From assembly GCA_964545895.1 (NCBI GenBank), contig CAZJHS010000006.1, forward strand, positions 1 through 64,000: a stretch of 64,000 nt of DNA. The letters are read 5' to 3'. This document shows positions 52,701 through 58,010 of this stretch, piece after piece. The DNA comes from UBA6183 sp964545895. Lineage in GTDB: Bacteria > Bacteroidota > Bacteroidia > UKL13-3. Within the stretch, counting starts at the first letter, position 1. Each line of letters opens with the position of its first letter. The translations under genes and the position numbers were made by a program. The notes under the pieces are model-generated. The model worked only from the letters and a program-made list of their open reading frames with translations, was not told the origin of the DNA and did not search any database.

Positions 52701-52819
52701 TTACCAACGGAACAACAGTATTAAACATAGCTGAAAGCAGCAGTTTAAAATCAGGAGTTTATATGGTACGTGTTGTTGCCCAAGGCAGCGTAAGTGTAAT
52801 TAAATTAATAAAAGAATAA
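43733..52819 (+). CDS. Giant secreted beta-helix protein with T9SS sorting domain
   Basis: A single frame of about 3,028 residues. Signal peptide (MKKQLSKSFKCMLQLGVLFV) ending near FAQ, then three beta-helix modules each opening alike: GTYASITAAVADLNTNG (about base 43,850), GQTYSTITSAIADLSALG (46,940) and GQTFTTLTGANGMF (49,780), filled with Asn/Thr/Gly-rich coils such as NINNN. Between modules one and two is a BNR-associated N-terminal-like domain (about 46,450-46,900; YYVNGNRRLALGLNYFWITY). The end has an Fn3-like LSWTTASEVNSKGFELERS segment and a type A sorting domain (ISVYPNPFNNSCNIS to VIKLIKE). It is probably a surface adhesin or carbohydrate-binding protein. An ATG at 43700 in the same frame is an alternative start. 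A terminator follows. Confidence 0.9.
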   Translation: MKKQLSKSFKCMLQLGVLFVLTTLVGSNVFAQALTGVKTIPGTYASITAAVADLNTNGVGTGGVIFNISAGYTETLTAPLVVTATGTLANPITFQKSGAGANPLITSFTGAQLASSTTSIDIMWAFVGSDYVTINQIDLVEAAANATPTTQMEVGYGFYRASATDGANNNTVQNCTITLNRNNNTASSGPRSNATGSVGIEVMACTPSAVGTTINATSITGASSNNKFYGNTIQNVNFGIALGGFAAASPYTLADLNNDIGGNSLATGNNIINFGGGAGATSQCGAVFIHNQWSFNISYNTINNNNGSGINHPVTNRGIWLFSSSIGASCNINNNKVTISGGASTTAIDWCLDFEMAQSGANGNIININNNQFLNCNKTAATTAAFTAIWLNTAASTVNVNNNYFYGFNYAGTGTTQVILSQLAGIGTLNINNNTIDSTVLWGSAASGTHYNIGITAAPTNAVNINGNLVTRTILNTAGVGSKTLYPIYVSATVPTVNINDNTVDGLTRNGTTGGTTIGIYHTGGTNGTTTTTVKRNIVRNFSVDGTGATSTMYGIQVSTGTVICDSNTVNNLTCIKTTGTSALYGIYDISSPNNENFNYNNIYNLTHNGTGVVYGLYTFTTTGVRNVSYNNIYNLTGASTVTGILQSSSVPSIFNNKIYDLTTNNTTTSVVSGVAITSTTAGTARIFNNVIGRLFAPVSNGGTTATVIGINSTNTTASTTMGIYNNTILLNATSTGTNFSSAGVLHTYNATATTAALDLRNNIIVNNSTPNGTGITAALRRTAATDLNNFNAVSNRNLLYAGTPAANRVVYYDGTNLDQTITAYKTRVIPRDSVAVTENVNFTNTTTGSLNTFLGVNTSIATEVEAAARSIAGITVDINNNIRAGNPGYTGTSGAPDLGAMEDNYIGLVTNQMYFDSANADQITGIVPSGTNNNRILRLRVYVQKGLDALTATSFKLNTAGTSVAANITNAKVFYTGADSVFNTTTLFGTTASPNGTYYVNGNRRLALGLNYFWITYDISNTAAANNFVDARVDSIVLSSVNYPFINGDPTGNRTIQAPLSGNYNVGNGQTYSTITSAIADLSALGAVGPVTFILKDALYSTASGEVFPIVFGNYPNASNLRAVTIRPDIGVSSRIESNNATATFDINGGSYLTIDGRQGGIGGFIPNSNLIIVNTGIAGAAVRFINDADSNRIVYTDLRSNNAVAAGTAGAGVVNFATTTGTVGNDYNTIKFCDIHEETGGNPSVAISSIGSATTLATNNDFNVIDSCTIRDFFNATAATAAIYVGANNNNWTINGNNFYQSSSRTYTGTQTNRVLWITPNTANLTSASGFVITNNFIGGNAANGSGTYTIAGTSAHLFTAVDLSVGLGTPTSMQNNTISNFNFTSASTSSIAFCAVNMVNGHVNFGTTLGNTIGSKTVNGAITFTAVSTTSGGAMGIRTGGGTNNTFNIANNIIGGFDLYGNATTTTPEFFGINAFSGTFVNINNNLIGDTTLANSINIVTTGATSTYAQRVTGIFANAGSANSVYNITNNTIANITNNASSTGTQSATTKGILINSSVANTTIVTGNVIKNITTAMQTTATGINAALVGIGVAQGFAGNNNISNNTVHSLKLMGASSTTATLATGIFYSTLASGENLLNRNFVHSISLDAQNPNAIITGIEVAAGNGLLANNIIRLGLDSSGASIGAPCLMRGIAKNTGSNNIYFNTVYVGGISGAASNSRTFAFQRLGAGTDDVRNNIFVNTRTNSTTSMGHFAVGLLNNTTLTMNYNLLKADSIGVYNNIGMLNLLAWKNASAVDGNSVSSSISFINETGNFNTLNFHINGATPTPIESYGVAVTGTGTDVDFDGQTRSTLTPIDLGADAGNFTPMDIAPPSIAVAAPLTNSTLTTNRTVTATITDATGIYLTGSLRPRVYFKKSAIGAYASTQGVLASGNPTNSTWNFTISAAAMGGLAGGDSVYYYIIAQDSTANNNVGSFPGGVEAVDVNTVTNNPSTQLSYKITPVISGPFNVGAGQTFTTLTGANGMFSFINTAVVGGDITINITSDIEEPGTFGLNETVEQGAGNYKINIVPDAATLRSLTGTVSTSNSAIIRLDGADRVRIDGNYNGAGRYIRIMNRVQGAATLNFLNDADNDTIANVIIEGVNNTVGMLNFFSSNKVGGTGNDSNAVIGCMFRDTTGTLPAGNIPNTGLFSQGSPNNDYNSVLNNEIYNFGYNGINLSTTSGDFWNISNNKFYQLTTKNNAMVVMQINGGTGHTINGNSIGGAAPDRSGSAFVSTSSISGIVLSSTISSTSPFTINNNTFSNIGSLGTTTFLKCIAVAAGNVTIANNICGGGAMPYDTLRNSGDGNMIELTGGTATVSNNLLSDYRYYAGSTVYRHIGIYVTSGTHTIINNTIKRIEGNNAATALGLYVINGIYLNGGTNHIVRGNTISDIKNFNTGTGAYLAAGMMVVSATSATIEKNRIYRISALGTGTGTSAPTVIGIYTSSAGHNYYHNQIALGENTLGETVVVGARNVTTSGISNYIGNSIFINGNTTGGANNSFGIERTSTGTVNATNNLIYNKRTTLGTGKNYPLGSTNAITAANLNYNLLLSADTATLALLGGFTQRWSDLNTIYPTYNTNWAESVSNIPAEQLFIDTAVGNLGIVTNSPAAWYANGKGIAVSGLAGDFNNTTGVRSTTIATGGVDIGSVEFTPTSTPPAAYADKIPALGDSTSFYFASRQVAKLVWGNVGTAPSSVNAFYYSGTNPANTPSGKTFMNSFINIIPAGGSGYSVNLTMMYDSATMGSVVNKNNLILARYTGTGTNWTSSLISSVSNSGFVSTTNVNPALGIFTGTDATSNPLPVALTVFNGKAVAYDALLSWTTASEVNSKGFELERSIDNNQFELVTFVASKGNSQVKTTYAYTDKEALNLNNTLYYRLKMVDRDGAYKYSNVVMVSATKLAEEAISVYPNPFNNSCNISITSSVDGAATIELFDIQGRSVLTQHATITNGTTVLNIAESSSLKSGVYMVRVVAQGSVSVIKLIKE

Positions 52820-52836
52820 TAGCATTTACCTTGCAC

Positions 52837-52880
52837 AAAAAAGGCTTCCAGAACTTGATTTTGGAAGCCTTTTTTATTTG
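52837..52880. terminator. Bidirectional terminator, copy 2 of the duplicated 44-bp module
   Basis: Matches 22156-22199 at 43 of 44 bases, the single change turning one C into T in the stem (a tolerated G-U pair). It also sits between convergent genes. Confidence 0.92.
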
Positions 52881-52890
52881 TCATTATCAG

Positions 52891-53523
52891 TTACAACAAC
52901 ACGTTAAAGCTAAGTTGCATGGGATAAATGGATGAAGCATGTACTTGTTTAAAATAAGGAGTAACTGGAATACTCCAATCCATATATACAATGTGTTTCT
53001 TCTTAATCCGAGTGCCTAAGCCAATATGAAGATTGCATTGAAATGGTTGCGCTTCAGTGATATTTTGTTCTTTATTCTCGTTTTTATATCGGTATGTGTA
53101 AGTGTTATTGAAAGCGTAGCCAAGTGTAAATCCTACTTGATAAAATCCGCGATCTCGTTCTGCATTTTTATAAAATCGGTAACGCAAAGGTACTTGCAAA
53201 CTCATTTGGTTGATAGCTGCATATTTAATGCTATCAGGTGCTACTGCCAAGTGATTATTGGCGTGTAAAATGGCGTCAACAGACATTGATATCATGCTTA
53301 ATTGAACACCGGTTTGCCAAGCACCTTTCTTTCTAAACCCCTTTTCCAGTTCAAATACAAATCGACTTAAAGAACTAAAATTGCGATAGATATTTTTTTC
53401 AAGTCCTACAGGATTTATGGAGCCAAAACTTGTCCCAAAATTAAGGTGTGTGGATGAGTTATTTTGTGCGCTTACTTTTCCAAACATTAAGCTTACTATC
53501 ATAAGTAATTTTATTGTTTTCAT
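52891..53523 (-). CDS. Predicted outer-membrane beta-barrel protein
   Basis: A 210-residue protein with a signal peptide (KTIKLLMIVSLMFGKVSAQ) and alternating amphipathic strands throughout (LNFGTSFGSINPVG, GFYQVGFTLGYAFNNTYTYR, FQCNLHIGLGTRIKKKHIVY), ending in a strand with a hydrophobic terminal residue (YPMQLSFNVLL), as barrels do. The length suits an eight-strand barrel. It is the last gene after the lipoprotein array, 18 bases downstream of the truncated copy, and is probably in the same transcript. Confidence 0.75.
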   Translation of the reverse strand: MKTIKLLMIVSLMFGKVSAQNNSSTHLNFGTSFGSINPVGLEKNIYRNFSSLSRFVFELEKGFRKKGAWQTGVQLSMISMSVDAILHANNHLAVAPDSIKYAAINQMSLQVPLRYRFYKNAERDRGFYQVGFTLGYAFNNTYTYRYKNENKEQNITEAQPFQCNLHIGLGTRIKKKHIVYMDWSIPVTPYFKQVHASSIYPMQLSFNVLL

Positions 53524-53541
53524 ATAGATTTAGTTATTGAA

Positions 53542-53661
53542 TTAACTTTTGATTTCAATCAACTCATGGTACTTGTGTTCCTCTAATTCAGGGTCTTTTT
53601 TGCAAGCAATAACAGCAAGTGAAATTATCGTAATAGCTATAATAGTATTAGTTGTTTTCAT
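53542..53661 (-). pseudogene. Truncated N-terminal copy of the array lipoprotein
   Basis: A 39-residue frame whose first 36 residues (MKTTNTIIAITIISLAVIAC, then KKDPELEEHKYHELIE) are almost identical to the full-length neighbours, then IKS and a stop. It keeps the signal peptide, lipidation Cys20 and the conserved N-terminal block but lacks the variable core and conserved C-terminus. The 7-base spacer to the next copy is the same length as in the rest of the array. It may be a remnant of unequal recombination or, less likely, a functional miniature lipoprotein. Confidence 0.8.
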
Positions 53662-53668
53662 AGCAGCT

Positions 53669-54124
53669 TTACTTTTTGATTTTCATAGCAAATTCACCAT
53701 AGGTTGGTAGCCATATTCTGTTGGGTGAACTATATACAAATGCATCATAAAATTCACCAACCAAACTGTCTTCTGATATGGTTCGTGCATTTTTAAAGTA
53801 TCTGTGATAATGAGGGTCGTTTGTAAAGTTTCTATCTACCAGTTTTGTTAATGTAACCTGATCCGTATTTTCGTATAATTGAATTGTGTCTATTTTAGAG
53901 CGCAGGATGAATGTAGTAGAGTCTAAGGTTGTATATTGGTTTTTACTAACTCTGGTAAAATATCTAAGACGTAAATAGTCAGAGTTCCTATATTCAACAT
54001 AACCGGAGTAGTGAAAAAAGTAGATGTATACACTTTTGCCTTCAATCAACTCATGGTATTTGTGTTCCTCTAATTCGGGTGCTTTTTTACAGGCAATAAC
54101 AGCAAGTAAAATTATTGTAATAGC
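53669..54124 (-). CDS. Array lipoprotein copy A, N-terminus lost in assembly gap
   Basis: The frame runs from the gap edge to a stop at 53669, giving 151 residues from AITIILLAVIACKKAPELEE to GEFAMKIKK. Comparison with the next copies predicts that only MKTTNTII (24 bases) is missing. The conserved head HKYHELIEGKSV is followed by a variable core (about 90 residues) and the conserved tail block FKNARTISEDSLVGEFYDAF followed by SPNRIWLPTYG. It is lipidated at the Cys of VIACKK. Function is unknown. Confidence 0.85.
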   Translation of the reverse strand, partial: AITIILLAVIACKKAPELEEHKYHELIEGKSVYIYFFHYSGYVEYRNSDYLRLRYFTRVSKNQYTTLDSTTFILRSKIDTIQLYENTDQVTLTKLVDRNFTNDPHYHRYFKNARTISEDSLVGEFYDAFVYSSPNRIWLPTYGEFAMKIKK

Positions 54125-54224
54125 NNNNNNNNNNNNNNNNNNNNNNNNNNNNNNNNNNNNNNNNNNNNNNNNNNNNNNNNNNNNNNNNNNNNNNNNNNNN
54201 NNNNNNNNNNNNNNNNNNNNNNNN
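54125..54224. other. Assembly gap (100 N) inside the lipoprotein array
   Basis: Both edges lie in sequence repeated in neighbouring copies: the left edge matches the segment ending near 54640, the right edge matches that starting near 53703. By alignment the true missing sequence is about 66 bases: 35 of the copy B end, a 7-base spacer and 24 of the copy A start. Confidence 0.99.
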
Positions 54225-54663
54225 TTGGTAGCCATATTCTGTTGGGTGAACTATATACAAATGCATCATAAAATTCACCTACAATACTATCTTCAGAAAT
54301 GGTTCGTGCATTTTTAAAATATATTTCATAATGCGGGTCTTTAAATGCATAAATATCAGTTAACTTAGAAATGGTAACTTGGTCGTTATTGGGATTAAGG
54401 ATTATAGAATCAATTTTTAATATACGATTAAATGAATCTACAAGTGAATAAATATTTTTTTCTTTTTTAATAAAATTTTTGATTCCTTTCGCATCCGTGT
54501 CCCAGTGATATTGAAAACCAGCATTATGGTAGAAGTAGAAATATACCATGCGCCCTTCAATCAACTCATGGTATTTGTGTTCCTCTAATTCGGGTGCTTT
54601 TTTACAGGCAATAACAGCAAGTAAAATTATTGTAATAGCTATAATTGTATTAGTTGTTTTCAT
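54225..54663 (-). CDS. Array lipoprotein copy B, C-terminus lost in assembly gap
   Basis: Starts MKTTNTIIAITIILLAVIAC and keeps the conserved block APELEEHKYHELIEG. The core (RMVYFYFYHNAGFQYHWDTD and following) differs from the other copies, then the tail FKNARTISEDSIVGEFYDAF and NRIWLP reaches the gap. About 11 residues and the stop are missing, predicted TYGEFAMKIKK from copy A. Confidence 0.85.
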
Positions 54664-54670
54664 AGTAGCT

Positions 54671-55132
54671 TTACTTGTTAATTTTCATAGCAAACGTACC
54701 ATGGGAGGGTATCCATTGGCGTGTATTGGTGTTGTATAAATAATCATCATAAAACTCACCGTAAATACTATCCTCTGATACAGAGAACGCATTTTTAAAG
54801 CTACATTCATAGTGAACATCAATTCCTGAAGTGAGTTTCAGTTTTGACAAGAGGATCTTGTCAGTTCCATCTAATAGAGTAATTGTATCAATTTTTCTAT
54901 TGGGATTACCAGTTTTTAAATCAAGTTGATATTTGTTTTTACTTATTCTACTCAGAAAATTTCCTGAACCTTGGTTTTCTTTATAACCAGCATTATGGTA
55001 AAGCATTATTGAAACACTTTTACCTTCAATCAATTCATGGTACTTGTGTTCCTCTAATTCGGGTGCTTTTTTACAGGCAATAACAGCAAGTGAAATTATT
55101 GTAATAGCTATAATTGTATTAGTTGTTTTCAT
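54671..55132 (-). CDS. Array lipoprotein copy C
   Basis: A complete 153-residue member: signal MKTTNTIIAITIISLAVIAC, head block APELEEHKYHELIEGKSV, core SIMLYHNAGYKENQGSGNFL and beyond, tail FKNAFSVSEDSIYGEFYDDY then TRQWIPSHGTFAMKINK. It is more divergent in the tail than A and B. The spacing to both neighbours is seven bases. The pattern KIDTITLLDGTDKILLSKL suggests an all-beta fold. Outer-membrane or periplasmic lipoprotein, function unknown. Confidence 0.88.
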   Translation of the reverse strand: MKTTNTIIAITIISLAVIACKKAPELEEHKYHELIEGKSVSIMLYHNAGYKENQGSGNFLSRISKNKYQLDLKTGNPNRKIDTITLLDGTDKILLSKLKLTSGIDVHYECSFKNAFSVSEDSIYGEFYDDYLYNTNTRQWIPSHGTFAMKINK

Positions 55133-55139
55133 AGTAGCT

Positions 55140-55598
55140 TTACTTATTAATTTTCATAGCAAACGTACCATGCGTGGGTATCCATTTTCTATTTGTGGGG
55201 TCATAATAATAAGCGTCATAAAACTCACCAACCAAGCTGTCTTCTGATATAGTTCGTGCGTTTTTAAAACGCATATTGAGGACATCACCAATTATATCTG
55301 TACGGTGAAGCATAGAGAGAGTAACCCTATCACTTCCTTCATGCAAAATAATACTATCAATTTTTTCATACTTGGTACTATAGTTAAGCGTTAGTTGATA
55401 CTGGTTTTTTGACACCTTACTTATTGTATTAGTGTAATAATTATTATTAGCATCTCTGGTATCGACTAACCCATTGTAATGATACCAACTAATTGTTAAA
55501 TGTTTTCCTTCTTTTAATTCGTGAAATTTAACTTCAGGGTCTTTTTGGCAAGCAATAAAAAGCAGCAGTAAACTAGTTAAAGTGAGTATTGGTTTCAT
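55140..55598 (-). CDS. Array lipoprotein copy D
   Basis: A complete 152-residue member with a divergent start (MKPILTLTSLLLLFIACQKD, Cys17, then VKFHELKEGKHL) but the same tail (FKNARTISEDSLVGEFYDAY, NRKWIPTHGTFAMKINK). It is the first copy in transcription order and probably the least recently duplicated, because its head differs from the rest while the tail is nearly identical to copies A and C. It follows the DUF2238 gene by 12 bases. Confidence 0.88.
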   Translation of the reverse strand: MKPILTLTSLLLLFIACQKDPEVKFHELKEGKHLTISWYHYNGLVDTRDANNNYYTNTISKVSKNQYQLTLNYSTKYEKIDSIILHEGSDRVTLSMLHRTDIIGDVLNMRFKNARTISEDSLVGEFYDAYYYDPTNRKWIPTHGTFAMKINK

Positions 55599-55610
55599 AG
55601 TGGTATTTAT

Positions 55611-56261
55611 TTAACCGGCTGTGTTTTTTGCTAATATTCTTTTTAAACTAGAAGCTAAAAACATAATTAAAATGGCTCCGGTAAATGCAATGCCCATATC
55701 TTTTTGTGCATCCCATACATCGCCCTGCGAACCTAAGTAAGCTGGTCCTTGTGCCGGAAAAAATACATCAGCAACTAACCACTCCAGCAACTCGTATGCA
55801 CCACTAAACGATAAGGTAATTTCTATAGGTAAAATCCAGCAAACCCACGCTGGCCAATCAAACCAGTTTTTAAAATAATCGCGCATAGGGTAGGCTAGTA
55901 AAAAGCCGAAACTAAAATGTACAATTCTATCGTAAGGGTTTCTTTCTAACCCTAAATTATCTTTAAGCCAGTAGCCAAATGGATTTTCGGCATAAGTATA
56001 CATAGCGCCATAAATATGTAAAAGCACGTACACAAAAATTAGGGTGTAGCTAAGTTGACTAAATTTAAATCGGCTATAGCCCCATATTAATGTGCCAAGG
56101 CAAACTATGGTAAGCACGTTTTCGGTAATCCAATTGGCTACATCAGTAGTAAATAAAAAGGTGTATAACCAAACTGCACTAAAAATAAGTAGATATACTT
56201 TTAGCAAGGTGTTTTGTTTAAACGGGGTTTGTTGATTTGAAGACGTTGAAGTAAAGGTCAT
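55611..56261 (-). CDS. DUF2238 (YjdF-like) multi-pass membrane protein
   Basis: A 216-residue inner-membrane protein with about six helices (VYLLIFSAVWLYTFLFTTDV, VLTIVCLGTLIWGYSRF, LSYTLIFVYVLLHIYGAMYT) and the DUF2238 signatures NPYDRIVHFSFGFLLAYPMR, SGAYELLEWLVA and LGSQGDVWDAQKDMG. Activity is unknown. The conserved His, Glu and Asp in the membrane segments suggest a metal site or catalysis. An ATG 33 bases upstream in the same frame would overlap the preceding gene, so I chose the one at 56261. Confidence 0.87.
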   Translation of the reverse strand: MTFTSTSSNQQTPFKQNTLLKVYLLIFSAVWLYTFLFTTDVANWITENVLTIVCLGTLIWGYSRFKFSQLSYTLIFVYVLLHIYGAMYTYAENPFGYWLKDNLGLERNPYDRIVHFSFGFLLAYPMRDYFKNWFDWPAWVCWILPIEITLSFSGAYELLEWLVADVFFPAQGPAYLGSQGDVWDAQKDMGIAFTGAILIMFLASSLKRILAKNTAG

Positions 56262-56272
56262 AATAATTGATT

Positions 56273-56686
56273 TTATTTTAGTTGAATAAACCATTCGTAA
56301 GTTCCATGCATAACAGCTTCATCATTATCATTAACTACAATTACGATTATGCTAATTAGCGCGCGTTTACTTTGTATAAGTTGATTGGTGAACTCTTGTA
56401 TTACCTCATTGGTTACATTTACCTTAGCTCTTACTCTGCCAAATGCTGGTTTTCTATATTTAACTTCTGATTTGCGCAAAACTGGAACTGCTTTGGGTGC
56501 AATATCTGGAAAGGTGTTTACCATCCATTGCGCTGATGCAAACTCTGCTAACGAAAACTGAGCAGCAGCGGCAACAGTACCTAAATGATTGGTGTATTTT
56601 ACATCATCAATAAGTTCAAAAATAAATTCATTATTACTTGGTAAAATACCAACTAATTTGGCAAAAGGAATTGCTGCTAAGTCCAT
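56273..56686 (-). CDS. DUF4442 hotdog-fold protein (thioesterase-like)
   Basis: A 137-residue cytoplasmic protein with the hotdog thioesterase pattern: YTNHLGTVAAAAQFSLAEFA for the central helix, then RKSEVKYRKPAFGRVRAKV. Such proteins often act on acyl-CoA, but a catalytic residue cannot be assigned here. Its ATG overlaps the stop of the TonB-like gene by one base (TAATG on the minus strand), which argues for translational coupling and against the longer frame starting at 56761. Confidence 0.82.
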   Translation of the reverse strand: MDLAAIPFAKLVGILPSNNEFIFELIDDVKYTNHLGTVAAAAQFSLAEFASAQWMVNTFPDIAPKAVPVLRKSEVKYRKPAFGRVRAKVNVTNEVIQEFTNQLIQSKRALISIIVIVVNDNDEAVMHGTYEWFIQLK

Positions 56687-57930
56687 TATTTTAAGGCAAA
56701 AGTGATTGGCAAGGTAAATTTCACGCGTACAGGTTTTCCGTTTTGTTTGCCTGGTTTCCATGCGGGCATATTTTTAATCACTCTAACGGCTTCGGCATCA
56801 AAATCGTTTCCTGCTTTTCTAATCACTTCAATATTAGAAATAGAACCATCTTTTTCAACCACAAAAGCGGCAATTACTTTACCACTTAAACCCAGCTCGC
56901 GTGCCGATGCAGGATAAATAATATTTTTAGAAAGATACGTATACAAATCGCCATTAAACTCTGGCATTTGCTCAGCAAATGTTACAATATCATCTTGTTT
57001 GGGCGCTGGTGGTGCAATGGTAGCACTATTAGTATTCGTTGTTTTTGTTGTTTCGGTTAACTTAAAGTTAATAGGTAGCGTGTATCTTAAGGTTACAGCT
57101 TTTCCATTTTGTTTGGCTGGTTTCCAATTGGGCATGCTATTAATTATACGTATCGCCTCTTCATCAAGCCCAAATCCAGCTTTTTTAATTACTTCAGCTT
57201 GACTAATGCGTCCATCTTTATCAATCACAAATTGAGCAATCACTTTGCCCTCAATGCTCTGTTCACGTGCTTGTTTGGGATAGATTATATTTTTTGAAAT
57301 GTACTCGTTAAGATTGCCTGGGAATTCGGGCATTTGTTCTGCAAATACCAATATTTCCCCCTCGTTTTCATAGGGCACATCTGGAGTTCCTTCAACCATC
57401 ACATCAGGATCCATACCATTTGGGTCGGCTTGTATTAAATCAACTTCAGCCTGAATCATATCGACTTCGGCTTGTACCATATCGCCATCAGCCACAACCA
57501 TTTCTTCTGTGCCCATTGGTGGTTGTTCTTCTTTGGGTTCAGAGAGTGGTTTTAACGAAAATCTAACTGGTACATACATTTGCACGCGTACTGGTTTTCC
57601 TTCGTGGTAGCCGGGGGTAAAACGTGGCAGCGCACGAACTATTTTTAAGGCTTCTTCATCTAATAACGCATGCACTGCTTTCATTACTTTAACCGTACTC
57701 ACTTGGCCCGATGGTTCAACCACAAAACCAATTACCACAGTACCTTCAAGCTTTTGTTCTTTAGCCTTTGCCGGATAGGTAGTGTGTTGGTAAATATAAC
57801 GCGGTAAGCTGCCTTCCATAAGCACAGGCATTTGTTTAACTACTGCATAAATTTTATCGTTGCCTTGCGCATACAATAAATTTGTACCCAATAGGGTAAG
57901 TAATAAAAAGAGTGATGCAATTTTTTTCAT
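56686..57930 (-). CDS. Exported protein with three TonB C-terminal domains
   Basis: A 414-residue protein with a cleavable-looking signal peptide (KKIASLFLLLTLLGTNLLYA) and three TonB C-terminal domains at about 28-127, 194-290 and 317-414. Each follows the pattern QMP..Y...YP..A.....EG.V...F......G....V.V......DEEA..I...P.W.P....GK.V...Y.LPI.F. An acidic linker at 140-190 contains the small repeat QAEVDMI/QAEVDLI. Classical TonB has one such domain and a membrane anchor with a Pro-rich spacer, neither of which is seen, so it may bind receptors or another periplasmic partner rather than transmit energy. Confidence 0.88.
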   Translation of the reverse strand: MKKIASLFLLLTLLGTNLLYAQGNDKIYAVVKQMPVLMEGSLPRYIYQHTTYPAKAKEQKLEGTVVIGFVVEPSGQVSTVKVMKAVHALLDEEALKIVRALPRFTPGYHEGKPVRVQMYVPVRFSLKPLSEPKEEQPPMGTEEMVVADGDMVQAEVDMIQAEVDLIQADPNGMDPDVMVEGTPDVPYENEGEILVFAEQMPEFPGNLNEYISKNIIYPKQAREQSIEGKVIAQFVIDKDGRISQAEVIKKAGFGLDEEAIRIINSMPNWKPAKQNGKAVTLRYTLPINFKLTETTKTTNTNSATIAPPAPKQDDIVTFAEQMPEFNGDLYTYLSKNIIYPASARELGLSGKVIAAFVVEKDGSISNIEVIRKAGNDFDAEAVRVIKNMPAWKPGKQNGKPVRVKFTLPITFALK

Positions 57931-57952
57931 AGTACAATATACATTTTTAAAT

Positions 57953-57990
57953 AAAAAAAAGCGTCCTGAATGTAACTTCAGGACGCTTTT
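57953..57990 (-). terminator. Terminator of the aconitase gene
   Basis: GCGTCCTGAA pairs with TTCAGGACGC over TGTAAC, flanked by eight A on the left, which is a T run in the minus-strand RNA. Confidence 0.92.
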
Positions 57991-58010
57991 GTATAAGGTT
58001 GTTGGATAAA

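Noticed and set aside
43733..52819. Repetitive DNA that could suggest a CRISPR array or satellite
   Set aside because: The similarity is in Asn/Thr/Gly codons of one long frame; there are no regularly spaced identical repeats with unique spacers.
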